Origin: Arcuatula senhousia
Lineage: Eukaryota; Mollusca; Bivalvia; Mytilida; Mytilidae
Assembly (NCBI GenBank): GCA_963971305.1
Contig: OZ020303.1
Location: 46,612,106 to 46,676,105, forward strand
Direction: 5' to 3'
Length of the DNA stretch: 64,000 nt
In this document: one piece after another, positions 37,901-43,192 of the stretch
Numbering within the stretch: the first letter of the stretch is position 1
Layout: the number at the start of each line of letters is the position of its first letter
The notes under the pieces: model-generated
The model's database searches: none
Told to the model about the DNA's origin: nothing
The model's input: the letters and a program-made list of their open reading frames with translations, nothing else
Translations under genes and position numbers: made by a program

Positions 37901-40119
37901 AAGTTAAATCAACAACAAAAAATAATTGATTATTTGAAATCAAAGTATACAATACTTAGAAAAAATACAGTAAATATTGTATTGTTTATAGATATTGATC
38001 AAGTTTATCAATGACAAATTTAATAGATTAATTTTACAATAAAAAAGGAAATCAAATATTTAAAGTTTAACTAACAAATGATTCCGAATATTAGGAAATA
38101 TTCAACGAGTGGCCAAACAACCCAATAATTCATGAGTGTGCTAAGGGCACGAGTGAATTATAAAGGTTGTACGGTCACAAGTTGAATATTTCCCATATCC
38201 AGAATCTTGAGGTAGTTATACTATTTATTACATAAATAATCTTCAATTAAGGCTTAATTTTTGGTTGAATAATGGAAATTTACAGTTGGACTATTTTTAT
38301 GCAGGCGCAATAGGTAACGTCAAGTAGCAGTTAATTAAAATTTCCTGTGTTTAAGTTATTTCACTGAGTGAGATAAACGATTTCTGTTCACTCGTAAATC
38401 TCGATATTTCACTACTATCTATGTAATAAACTTTTAATTTTTGTTGTCTTTCTTTTCAGTGCTGATTTTCACAGTGTTCTTAAGCTTTGTTTAGACAGAG
38501 GGTTTGCTCAATTGTTAGACAGTTTAGCTGATAATTATAAACATTTACTAGAAGACCAACATAGACAAAAGTATGTATTGTCCTTCCATTGTACAGATTT
38601 TGTATTTATACATGTTATTATGTAAATGCACAATGTATTAATTTGCAAAGTTGTCAATTTCCACATATTCAATAGAAAGAAGCAAAAGGTGTACCAAAGG
38701 GGTAAACAAACATCATTATACCGAAGAGACAGAGACAAAATGGATAGACAAAAAATCATCACAACGAAACAAACCACACAACAACAAAAAACAAGAAGAA
38801 TTGTGAAAACAAATTAGCTGTGAAATCTTCCTTTGGCACAAAAACGTGTTGCACAGTACCTGCAAAAATTAATTGGTTTACAGTTACAACTACAATGAAA
38901 CCAGCCAAGGTACACTGGAAGAGTATGCAGGTTTTGCTTGTTGCAACAACCTGTTTTCTTGCCATTGACAGAAACGTTTAACATAGTATCTGCAAAAATT
39001 AATTGGTTTACAGTAACAACTACAATGAAATCAGCCAATCAAAATTGTATAACCAAACGACACTGGAAGAGTTTGCAGTTTTTGCTTGTTGCAACAACCT
39101 GTTTTGTTTGCCATTCACTCGTTAAGATTTGGTCAAATCTAGTAAATGAAAAAATACAAAATATTTTTGTTCTTCTTAAATTTAAAAAATGTTTATGATA
39201 TATTTTCCTCTTAAATTTTACAGTTTTCATGAAGTGGCATTGCCTATGGCCAAATTGATACCCATTGTTAGTGGTTTGTTGTATAAACTATGCAGTGATG
39301 CACCTAATCCATTAATTCAGGTAATTAATTATACCACCTTAGAAAAAAATTGGAGACTCTAATTTGTGTGCAAAATTTGGTTAGATATTAAAGTAATCTT
39401 TGTTAGATGCTGCATAAAACTTTCAACCTCAATTCTCTTTTAAATAAACAGACATAATAATTAAGTCTTGCATGGTCTTTAATGTACTTTTCAAGGTTTT
39501 CTTGTACTTCATTTTGAAAAAAAATGACAGAAATAACAAAGTTTATTAATATTTGCCACTACAATATCAACTACATAATCATAGACAACCATTGTTTTTA
39601 GATCACCATGAAAAGTTAAGGTTAGGTACCATAAATTAAGACTGAATCAACCCACAATTGTTTAAAGATGCCTGTTCCAAGTTAGGAGCATTACCGTTTT
39701 TATATCCTGCCACAAGAAGTGGCGAGGTATTATGTTATACCCTCAGTTTTTTCCGACGTCTGTCTGTCCATCCGTCTGTTCTTCTCCCAAGGTTTCCTAC
39801 CAATAATTAAAAATGTGTCAAAGGATTTGAATGATATTTTGCACAGCTGTTAAGTACAATAAAATACAGGTCAAATTTAATTTTCGGGATGAAAAACATT
39901 ATTGAAGATTTGCCTCTTTGTAAATTTTCCTAATTTTAAATTCATGAAATTTTCTGGACTAAGAAAGATAACTCTTTTCTGTTTCTATAATTTTTAAACA
40001 AATCTTTTTTTCTATGTTTACAGGAGCTTATTTTGTTGGAACCTACAAAGACCTTTGCAGCAAATATTTATGAAGCGTTCAGTGAGGAACAGAATGGCAA
40101 AGAACAATTTTCCTTATAA
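10880..40119 (+). CDS. PEX3: Peroxisomal biogenesis factor 3 (PEX3), complete
   Basis: Thirteen coding exons join in phase: 10880-10958, 18131-18215, 18750-18796, 19340-19421, 20372-20415, 22503-22624, 22924-22996, 23783-23837, 29689-29842, 36335-36390, 38460-38570, 39224-39320 and 40024-40119. They total 1101 bases, or 366 residues plus TAA; vertebrate PEX3 is about 373. PEX3 is the peroxisomal membrane anchor that docks the PEX19 chaperone so that membrane proteins can be inserted. The N-terminus has the basic WNFIKRHKRK stretch followed by a Gly/Phe-rich membrane segment (about residues 18-35). Other family signatures are SNQRTCN, LRVQLNVIGGY, TVQRVIQKE, LCLDRGFAQLLD, LPMAKLIPIV and AANIYEAFS. 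The start is the only ATG ahead of the conserved N-terminus. Introns total about 28 kb, mostly repeats, and one hosts an antisense TRIM-like gene. Exons 3 and 6 have duplicated edges. Confidence 0.95.
11109..11651. mobile_element. TTAA-flanked MITE, family 1
   Basis: TTAAGGTTCATCTGTACC at the left and GGTACAGATGAATCTTAA at the right are inverted repeats, bounded by TTAA as for piggyBac-type insertions. The interior has a second inverted pair (TGTAGCTGGACCTAGATAT / ATATCTAGGTCCAGCTATG). It is non-coding. Its right TTAA (11648-11651) is also the left TTAA of the next element. Confidence 0.8.
11648..12055. mobile_element. TTAA-flanked MITE, family 2
   Basis: The left arm TTAAGGTTCTTCTAAATG and right arm CATTTAGAAGAACCTTAA extend as about 65-bp inverted repeats (GGCTGCCATGTATTGTCAAT and its complement) around a 270-bp centre. 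It is 408 bp long, shares one TTAA with the element at 11109-11651, and has no coding capacity. Confidence 0.85.
12506..14622 (-). pseudogene. Non-LTR retrotransposon RNase H fragment, split by a MITE
   Basis: This reads on the minus strand in two segments, 14622-14528 and 13427-12506. If the MITE and one 7-bp target copy are removed, the frame is continuous. It shows a type I RNase H fold: TYGSCLGNIGPCGAGAAIF, GELAAI, LSDSQTAV and WVPGHANIAGNEMADKLA. A C-terminal CECG...EHFLLFC knuckle follows, as in retrotransposons of the I/Nimb type and relatives. The expected first catalytic Asp (TDGS) is Tyr, while the Glu and the two later Asp residues remain. An upstream in-frame TAA near 14623-14625 and the missing reverse transcriptase show that it is 5'-truncated and dead. 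The frame ends at the stop at 12506. Confidence 0.85.
13428..14520. mobile_element. MITE with CAGTGTTCTCCCCAG termini inserted in RNase H frame
   Basis: CAGTGTTCTCCCCAG at the left and CTGGGGAGAACACTG at the right form a perfect 15-bp inverted repeat. AGTAAAT is repeated at 13421-13427 and 14521-14527. Subterminal TAGCACCGCGG-type motifs occur several times near 14410-14490. Length is 1093 bp with no transposase. The ends look hAT-like, but the exact duplication is 7 bp, not 8. Confidence 0.88.
14823..16087. other. PEX3 intron 1, unassigned sequence
   Basis: I see no conserved coding exon. Open frames at about 15506-15709 and 15699-16103 lack recognisable motifs. AGGGAGCAACCATTTGATTT near 15792 looks like the end of another dispersed element, but I cannot find its partner. 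Confidence 0.4.
16088..16293. mobile_element. Short MITE with CAGGGATTCAAATTA termini
   Basis: The left end CAGGGATTCAAATTAGC and right end GTTAATTTGAACCCCTG are inverted repeats. CCTAAC lies directly on both sides (16082-16087, 16294-16299). Inside, AGGACCTTCAAAATT-type and AGGACCTTTCA-type motifs repeat. It is 206 bp and hAT-like by its ends. Confidence 0.7.
16755..16975 (+). repeat. Dispersed repeat AATGAGATGTGGAATAAGTG, copy 1
   Basis: It begins near AAAATAATGAGATGTGG and continues through CCACAATGGACAATCACAGC and GCAATTGGCCTATGG. The same sequence is found at 45783 (+) and reversed at 36105-36246. Head fragments occur at 3203, 18247 and 40303. The class is unknown; a SINE-like origin is possible but I see no clear internal promoter. 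Confidence 0.6.
17000..17543. mobile_element. TTAA-flanked MITE, family 3
   Basis: TTAAGGTTCATGGTTACACT at the left and AGTGTAAAGATGAACCTTAA at the right are inverted repeats bounded by TTAA. It carries the internal pair GTAGCAGCGTCTAGATA / ATCTAGACGCTGCCACGCC. It is the intact counterpart of the interrupted copy at 40346-42374. Confidence 0.85.
17540..17634 (+). repeat. 32-bp minisatellite, three units
   Basis: TTAAGTAAACAAATATTTAC followed by TTGTTTGAGTAC repeats three times without a mismatch in the shared part. Each unit is itself palindromic (GTAAACAAATATTTAC). The first unit begins at the TTAA that ends the preceding MITE. Confidence 0.85.
18131..18215 (+). CDS. PEX3: PEX3 coding exon 2
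   Basis: The acceptor is CATGTTGTAG and the donor GCAAG|GTACAT. It encodes GLYLYRYLQVKVKEIQDREA then SECLAHA, the end of the membrane segment and the helix behind it (PEX3: KIREIQEREA). Confidence 0.93.
18668..18708 (+). pseudogene. Decayed tandem copy of PEX3 exon 3 edge
   Basis: TTTTGTAGAAAGTAGCATCA mirrors the real exon 3 acceptor 82 bases downstream, where the sequence is TTTTGTAGAAAGCAGCATCA. The copy keeps the AG acceptor and TTTTGACAG but turns the third codon into TAG (18672-18674) and loses similarity after about 40 bases. Exon use would truncate PEX3. Confidence 0.75.
18750..18796 (+). CDS. PEX3: PEX3 coding exon 3
   Basis: The acceptor is TTTTTTTGTAG and the donor GTCAG|GTATGG. 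It encodes KQHHFDSNQRTCNMS; human PEX3 has RQYHFESNQRTCN at this point. An 82-bp upstream partial duplicate is annotated separately. Confidence 0.93.
19340..19421 (+). CDS. PEX3: PEX3 coding exon 4
   Basis: The acceptor is CTTTTTCAG and the donor AATAA|GTAAGT. It encodes MSMLTTLRDVLLKRFNTELI then TEELKN, matching the family's LSMLPTLREAL helix. The Asn codon is completed by exon 5. Confidence 0.93.
20372..20415 (+). CDS. PEX3: PEX3 coding exon 5
   Basis: This 44-base exon encodes PEKKMQLWEELKIM between TATTTTTAG and AATGA|GTGAGT. The WE(E/D)LKI signature is conserved. The A base before the donor forms Ser with GT of exon 6. Confidence 0.92.
20486..21673. mobile_element. hAT-like element with perfect 8-bp target duplication
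   Basis: CAGGGTTGGGGTAATTGC at the left and CAATTACTTT...GACCCCATCCCTG at the right are imperfect inverted termini. They are flanked by GATTTTGT at 20478-20485 and 21674-21681. Both ends carry many AATTGCAATT and CAATTAC motifs in subterminal position. It is 1188 bp with no transposase frame, so non-autonomous. It lies in PEX3 intron 5. Confidence 0.9.
22311..22502 (+). repeat. Two tandem copies of the PEX3 exon 6 acceptor and 5' half
   Basis: Units of 87 and 86 bases precede the true exon. Each has its own TTTTCAG acceptor (exon-like starts at 22330 and 22417; true start 22503) and a near-identical coding stretch through GCATTGTTATTG. The copies then run into TTGAAATCT instead of TTGAGAGTCCAG. 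Reading from either upstream acceptor reaches an in-frame TGA at 22491-22493. Confidence 0.9.
22503..22624 (+). CDS. PEX3: PEX3 coding exon 6
   Basis: It encodes FARSICIVYSCSIMALL, then LRVQLNVIGGYMFLD and SLHQQNGK, ending on a codon boundary at AAA|GTATGA. The LRVQLN(V/I)IGGY block is the most conserved in PEX3. Only this third copy of the duplicated 5' half continues into it. Confidence 0.93.
22668..22883. mobile_element. MITE with TACTGTAAACAAA termini, copy 2
   Basis: TACTGTAAACAAA at the left and TTGGTTTACAGTA at the right are inverted, with ATTCGCGGATTTTGTGAGG inside as in the copy at 9564-9780. It sits 43 bases after PEX3 exon 6. Confidence 0.65.
22924..22996 (+). CDS. PEX3: PEX3 coding exon 7
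   Basis: The acceptor is TCATTACAG and the donor AGCAAG|GTAAGT. It encodes IEKILISKETQQKYLSDIHH then FFKQ, matching the PEX3 block with QQQYLSSIQHLL. Confidence 0.9.
23783..23837 (+). CDS. PEX3: PEX3 coding exon 8
   Basis: The acceptor is AAATTTTAG and the donor TTTCAAG|GTAATT. It encodes MVDLADTVQRVIQKEIS, equivalent to the family's LTELITVIKQAVQKVLG helix. Confidence 0.9.
23862..24051. repeat. Large palindrome with CCGGTAAC arms
   Basis: GATACAATACATATGTAACA and its imperfect complement (TGTTACAAATGTTTTGTATC) bound the arms, which pair through AACAGAAAAACAAGCCGGTA to a centre near GGCGCTTGCGCCGAGG. It is about 190 bp, foldable as one hairpin and non-coding. A one-armed remnant (GCCGGTAACACCCGTTA) is at about 27793. 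Confidence 0.8.
24092..24262 (+). repeat. tRNA-like SINE-type repeat, copy 1
   Basis: TGGTCTAGTGGGAAGATG resembles a pol III box A and GTGGTTCAAAGCC a box B, about 45 bases apart. A diverged copy at 27473-27640 has GTGGGGTAAGA and GGTTCAAACCCC. This is tRNA-like, but not a functional tRNA gene. Confidence 0.45.
25101..27088 (+). mobile_element. AGCTCACC...CTAG terminal-hairpin element, copy 1
   Basis: The 5' end folds (AGCTCACCTGACCC-GAA-GGGTCATGTGAGCT), and a TCCGTCG-rich minisatellite follows. Four tandem units of about 487 bp then begin near 25195, 25686, 26174 and 26660. The 3' end is AGGTGAGCGATTCAGG, the hairpin GGCTCC-TGGGAGCC and CTAG. It sits inside a run of T on both sides with no target duplication. 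The architecture (terminal hairpins, CTAG end, tandem core, T-T insertion) resembles non-autonomous Helitron/Helentron elements such as bivalve pearl repeats; that is inference. It lies in PEX3 intron 8. Confidence 0.75.
27473..27640 (+). repeat. tRNA-like SINE-type repeat, copy 2
   Basis: AATTGATTGTCGTAATAG through GATGGTTCAAACCCCGC aligns with 24092-24262. The B-box-like GGTTCAAACCCC is better preserved here. Confidence 0.45.
27867..29257 (+). mobile_element. AGCTCACC...CTAG terminal-hairpin element, copy 2
   Basis: It has the same termini as copy 1, three core units and T runs on both flanks. The terminal truncated unit (from about 29070) is shared with copy 1, so the two descend from the same internally repeated master. 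Confidence 0.75.
29689..29842 (+). CDS. PEX3: PEX3 coding exon 9
   Basis: The acceptor is TATTTTCAG and the donor GATCAG|GTAAAG. It encodes VSLKERLTIDNLQAIVEQIR, then ERIETSPDVSDLSPTFILCK and YMLPCMETSDQ. CKYMLP matches the family's CHYMMP, a good anchor. Confidence 0.94.
30008..30219. mobile_element. MITE with TACTGTgGATTCATT termini, copy 3
   Basis: TACTGTGGTTTCATTATT at the left and AATAAATGAATCCACAGTA at the right are inverted. CAATTTTCGTGG and its complement-like CCACGAAAATAAATG lie inside. It is the best preserved of the three copies in this window. Confidence 0.78.
30220..32457. other. PEX3 intron 9, unassigned sequence
   Basis: I see no exon here. A (CTGT)n/(CCGT)n microsatellite at about 31148-31226 is the only clear structure. 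The paired phrases AACTCCTCTGAAACTACTGA (30267) and AACTCCTCTGAAACTACTCA (30420) suggest an old tandem core related to the AGCTCACC elements. Confidence 0.45.
31148..31226 (+). repeat. CTGT/CCGT microsatellite
   Basis: It consists of runs of GTCTGTCTGTCTGTCTGTC followed by TGTCCGTCCGTCC. The strand-shadow open frame across it (TDRQTDRQT) is not a gene. Confidence 0.85.
32458..32463 (-). promoter_or_regulatory. Possible polyadenylation signal of the TRIM-like gene
   Basis: AATAAA on the minus strand lies 79 bases past the stop of the intronless frame, a plausible distance for a short 3' UTR. Confidence 0.4.
32542..34263 (-). CDS. TRIM-like B-box protein nested in PEX3 intron 9
   Basis: This is an intronless frame of 573 codons on the minus strand. 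The Met at residue 14 (MATSMASGQMAIS) is as likely a start as the first. B-box 1-like zinc ligands run from C27 to H64 (CKLC, CIQCNVKMCERC). A classic B-box 2 follows at 89-120 (CQTHPEQYCCLFCAKC, CPECVMVTHKKH), then a Lys/Glu coiled coil (about 125-230), then an irregular beta-rich tail (about 290-573) like the NHL/six-blade propellers of bivalve TRIM2/3/56-type proteins. There is no RING finger, so E3 ligase activity is not implied. Such RING-less TRIMs are greatly expanded in bivalves and linked to innate immunity by others; the role here is unknown. A TTTATT at 32458-32463 gives a minus-strand AATAAA about 80 bases after the stop. It may be a retrocopy. Confidence 0.85.
   Translation of the reverse strand: MPFIYRLYLTVFEMATSMASGQMAISCKLCEMDQKIKWICIQCNVKMCERCEKVHGKLKSSSEHTILDIKEVCTDKMPTLMPDFSKMKCQTHPEQYCCLFCAKCDTLVCPECVMVTHKKHKLRKISEEYETKLAQSEKFKAELQQEMKSQKEFKIELRKIQALQRQGFSKTREDILLQEETLIKAVKDLSRKFQDEIEIKHKANLRKIEEKENEINNTIENLEAKNSDIDNLLRLDGSANIFTEKNPFLLPMGPNFEEVRADLAVASKLLPGDAKTISSVFGSLQDNVCTDIPSPRILCEFPTELLATGDLLASPDGIIWINNFYRVKLLKTKIEGKELKILAEFNEQVRSSLYKNGDLLVAPMLESVLQIIKGDKEVVENTMHDISIGQITAVHINQQENKILIGAIVKGQAFANNESQLIVMDNVGNKEKILDYDEEGQPLFSYIHSITCTSQGTIGVIDTISRDPPKGKVIIHSMHGRVHTYYGNRSINSTEKPFAPTCIIASPWKNFIIADPSEHYIHILDQEGCFILFIKTKELGILFPTTLCLTNHLFIGVNNTNANKIYKLDNFPW
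34734..35859 (+). mobile_element. AGCTCACC...CTAG terminal-hairpin element, copy 3
   Basis: It begins AGCTCACCTTGCTGAAGGCA and ends AGGTGAGCGATTCAGG, then the hairpin and CTAG, again between T runs. The core has two units of about 490 bp from a distinct subfamily (GAAACTTGGCAGGG, ATTCGACAAAAAACATGGC). Confidence 0.75.
36105..36246 (-). repeat. Dispersed repeat AATGAGATGTGGAATAAGTG, reversed copy
   Basis: GCTGGCGGTTGTCCATTGTG and CAATTCAGAAAAACC-type sequence appear here in reverse orientation relative to 16755 and 45783. It ends at TCATTATTTTCTATTGA, 88 bases before PEX3 exon 10. Confidence 0.55.
36335..36390 (+). CDS. PEX3: PEX3 coding exon 10
   Basis: The acceptor is TTCACTATTAG and the donor GAAAG|GTATGT. 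It encodes ETDIMYRRLHTETRDIIE, corresponding to the IKLLNETRDMLES helix of PEX3. Confidence 0.9.
36693..37827 (+). mobile_element. AGCTCACC...CTAG element, 5'-truncated copy 4
   Basis: The 5' hairpin is missing; sequence starts at GTCATCGTTAAGCGTCC. The core units and the full 3' end (GATTCAGG, hairpin, CTAG, then T run) are present. 5' truncation with an intact 3' end is seen only in this copy. Confidence 0.7.
38079..38207. repeat. Imperfect palindrome in PEX3 intron 10
   Basis: GGAAATATTCAACGAGTGGC pairs with GTCACAAGTTGAATATTTCC, and AATAATTCATGAGTG with GAGTGAATTATAAAG, around CTAAGGGCAC. It is a fold-back element of about 130 bp without coding potential. Confidence 0.7.
38460..38570 (+). 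CDS. PEX3: PEX3 coding exon 11
   Basis: The acceptor is CTTTTCAG and the donor CAAAA|GTATGT. It encodes ADFHSVLKLCLDRGFAQLLD then SLADNYKHLLEDQHRQ. The CL(D/N)RGF(A/S)(Q/R)LLD block is diagnostic. Confidence 0.95.
38834..39117 (+). repeat. Tandem duplication of about 130 bp in PEX3 intron 11
   Basis: Two copies (38834-38964, 38965-39117) share TGCAAAAATTAATTGGTTTA, ACTACAATGAAA and TTGCTTGTTGCAACAACCTG. The second has an extra stretch of about 16 bases (TCAAAATTGTATAACC). Opposing open frames across it are repeat shadows. Confidence 0.8.
39224..39320 (+). CDS. PEX3: PEX3 coding exon 12
   Basis: The acceptor is AATTTTACAG and the donor ATTCAG|GTAATT. It encodes FHEVALPMAKLIPIVSGLLY then KLCSDAPNPLIQ, matching VSLPLAKIIPIVNGQI of human PEX3. 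Confidence 0.95.
40024..40119 (+). CDS. PEX3: PEX3 coding exon 13 and stop
   Basis: The acceptor is ATGTTTACAG. It encodes ELILLEPTKTFAANIYEAFS then EEQNGKEQFSL and TAA. FAANVYEAFS is the conserved PEX3 C-terminus. Confidence 0.95.
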   Translation, partial: ELILLEPTKTFAANIYEAFSEEQNGKEQFSL

Positions 40120-40273
40120 AAAAATATAGACTTAGTTACTGTGATAATTTTTTACAGATCATTTATACAAATCATTATTCAGAAAATGTACATTGTGGGT
40201 TATCATCATGGACTGAAAATTTTCAGTGGACAAATGTGTGGGAATCATGTGCAGTAAACCCTGTCTAACTCTG

Positions 40274-40279
40274 AATAAA
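40274..40279 (+). promoter_or_regulatory. Likely PEX3 polyadenylation signal
   Basis: AATAAA lies 155 bases after the PEX3 stop, before the dense repeats start at 40303. It is the first canonical hexamer downstream. Confidence 0.5.
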
Positions 40280-40345
40280 CCATAATCCAGTCTAATAAAA
40301 GATCATGAGATGTGCAATAAGTTTACATGACACAACCTACAATAT

Positions 40346-42374
40346 TTAAGGTTCATCTTTACACTTTGGAAAAAATGACTGATATTTTACGTCCTTTTTA
40401 GCTCACCTGGCCAAAGGCCATGTGAGCTATTGCCATCACTTGGCGTCCGTCGTCGTCGTCCGTCTTCGTCATCGTCGTCGTTAACTTTTCTTCAAACTTC
40501 TTCTCCTCTGAAACGACTGCACAGATTCAAACCAAATTTGGTCTGGTGGTACTTTAGGGTATCCCCCACAGAACAGATGTGGGGATTTTTGATTCGTCGA
40601 AAAACATGGCCGCCGTTGCTAAAAATAGACCAGGGGGGTCAGACTACTGTTTTTGGCTTGTAAATCAAAAAGTATAAGAGATAGATGAAATCTGATGCCA
40701 CGCTACTGCTTCAGCATCAAAAGCTCTACAAAAGTCTCCATTGAGTCGAAGTTGTCAGATGACCCCTTATGGGAGTTTCGGCCCCTTAAAGGTGAAAAAT
40801 AGTATTTTTTCATGTTTTTGGCCTATGGAATGAAAACTATTGCAGATAGAGAGAAGCTGTTGCTTGCTTAAATGTTCAGCTCATTTAGCTTTACAAAAGT
40901 CTCCATAAGGTCAAAGTTGTCAGATGACCCCTTATAGGGGTTATGGCCCCTTAAAGGCAAAAAATAGAGTTTTTGGCCTATAGAATGAAAACTATTGCAG
41001 ATAGAGAAAAGCTGTTGCTTGCTTGAATGTTCAGCTCGTTTAGCTCTACACAAGCCTCCATAGGGTTGAAGTTGTCAGATGACCCCTTAAAGGGGTTACG
41101 GCCCCTTAAAGGCAAAAAATAGTGTTTTTGGCCTATAGAATAAAAACTATCGCAGATAGAGAAAAGCTGTTGCTTGCTTAAATGTTCAGCTCATTTAGCT
41201 CTACAAAAGTCTCCATAGGGTCAAAGTTGTCAGATGACCCCTTATAGGGGTTATGGCCCCTTAAAGGCAAAAAATAGAGTTTTTGGCCTATAGAATGAAA
41301 ACTATCGCAGATAGAGAAAAGCTGTTGCTTGCTTAAATGTTCAGCTCATTTAGCTCTACAAAAGTCTCCTATGGTAGAAGTTGTCAGATGACCCCCTATA
41401 GGGGTTACAGCCCCTTAAAGGCAAAAAATAGTGTTTTTGGCCTATGGAATGAAAACTACTGCAGATAGAGAAAAGTTGTTGCTTGCTTAAATGTTCAGCT
41501 CATTTAGCTTTACAAAAGTTTCCATAGGGTCAAAGTTGCCAGATGACCCCTTATAGTGGTTACGGCCCCTTAAAGGCAAAAAATAGTGTTTTTGGCCTAA
41601 AGAAAGAAAACTTTTGCAGATAGAGAAAAGATGTTGCTTGCTTAAATGTTCAGCTTAATTAGCTCTACAAAAGTCTTTTAGGGTTGAAGTTGTCAGATGA
41701 CCCCTTTAAGGGGTTATGGCCCTTTAAAGGTGAAAAATAGTGTTTTTTTGCTTTGGAATGAAAACTATTGCAGATAGAGAAAAGCTTTTTATTGCTTAAA
41801 CATTCAGCTCATTTAGCTATACAAAAGTCTTCAAAGGGTTGACATTAAGACCAGGTGAGTGATTCAGGCTCCTGGGAGCCTCTTGTTCAGTCTATGTGGA
41901 GCTTAAACTACACATTAAATTGCTTATTAAGGCGTAGCAGCGTCTAGATAAATAATTTTTGCATAAACTTTTACTATTTTGTACGTGTACTCTTGATTCG
42001 TTTTGCCGGGGCATTTTCTTTGCGTTTTTCAGTTCACCCAAATATAGCCAAATATCAACAATGCCCTGTCATTTGGCCTCCACGTGCTAGGAAATTTCAT
42101 TATTGGTGCTATTAAATCTACTCACAATCGGTTTTATGGGAGGTTATTTAGGGGTAATTCATGCTTTATTTATGGTATAATATGAACGGAAAGAAAATGA
42201 AAAGAGAAAACAAAAGTAATCTAGGAAACTGGAAGGGAAAATGATCGGCGATTTTTATATCTAGACGCTGCTACGCTTTATTTCATGTTTCTATGTGTAG
42301 TTTACGCCATACATAGACTAGAAAAATAGGTAAAATATCTACCATTTTATTCTAGGTGTAACCATGAACCTTAA
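40346..42374. mobile_element. TTAA MITE (family 3) interrupted by another element
   Basis: TTAAGGTTCATCTTTACACT at the left and TAACCATGAACCTTAA at the right match the intact MITE at 17000-17543 (in reverse). The MITE is cut after TATTTTACGTCCTTTTT, and its sequence resumes at TTCAGTCTATGTGGAGC beyond 41885. It lies just past the PEX3 3' UTR. Confidence 0.85.
40400..41885 (+). mobile_element. AGCTCACC-type element inside the MITE, copy 5
   Basis: The 5' hairpin is AGCTCACCTGG-CCAAAGGCC-ATGTGAGCT, followed by a CGTCGTCGTC tract and six or seven tandem units of 150-160 bp (GTTGTCAGATGACCCCTTAT...). The 3' end is GGTGAGTGATTCAGG, the hairpin, and CTTG in place of CTAG. The intact MITE at 17000 supplies the empty site: insertion fell inside a T run with no duplication beyond Ts. 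Confidence 0.8.
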
Positions 42375-42386
42375 TTATAGCGAATA

Positions 42387-42893
42387 AAATGTTCTAATAC
42401 CCTAAGCTGAACAGGAACTCATGAAGGTACTTTGGAGTACTGTTGCTTAATCTATCTATAAAATTTTGTAATAATGGAAGCTGATTTCTTAGATCAGTTA
42501 AACTCACACCTTCATTGAATGGTAAACTCACACCTTCATTGAATATGAAAACTACTCATAGGTAGATAATTTTTACCTGAAGGAAAAAACTCCTATCTCT
42601 GAGAGATATTGCTTAAATCTATGATCGTTCTTTGACAATTATTTTGCATATTTTCTTTTGTATAAATACCATATTTCAGCTATTTTGCCAATGTGAAATT
42701 TTCAACAATCTTTTAGGAAATTTTTTTCCTTCATACAATAAGATAATCTCCTCTATAGATGTGAGTTTAACTGATCAGAGAGATCACCTTCCATTGTAAC
42801 ATATTCAATAGGAGGATTAAGAACGGGTACTCCGAAGTACCTTAATGAGTTCCTGTTCTGCTTGGGGTTTTGGAACATTGTATTTGCTAAAAT
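42387..42893. mobile_element. Element with about 120-bp inverted repeats
   Basis: GAACAGGAACTCATGAAGGT and its partner ACCTTAATGAGTTCCTGTTC, plus AGTTAAACTCACACC and GTGAGTTTAACTGATC, form long inverted arms. The left arm has a 24-bp internal duplication (AAACTCACACCTTCATTGAA). It is a non-coding, MITE-like fold-back. Confidence 0.7.
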
Positions 42894-42911
42894 ACAATTT
42901 GAAAATCTGCA

Positions 42912-43170
42912 ATGGAAAACAGCCTGCAGCCTTCAATGTGACCAATGATCACTGTCCCCTGTTTTGCAATTATCCCTAGATTAAAAGTATAATGGATAAT
43001 ATTCAAAACCAATCCTAAATTGTAATAGAAAGACCCCTTTCTTGACAAAGAACAAATAACATTAAATCGTGAGTATAAACATCAGCTTTGATAAAGATTT
43101 CTGGCATAGGATAGGAACTTAAAAAATGTGGCAGGGCTAAAACTAGAATTTTTGGCCCAACCTTCCCCTA
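42912..43170 (+). repeat. Dispersed repeat related to 45783-46330
   Basis: CAGCCTTCAATGTGACC, CAAAACCAATCCTAAATTG and GATAAAGATTTCTGGCATAGG align in order with the repeat beginning at 45783, which is less diverged. Confidence 0.5.
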
Positions 43171-43192
43171 TTGATAATCAATAACAAAGCAC

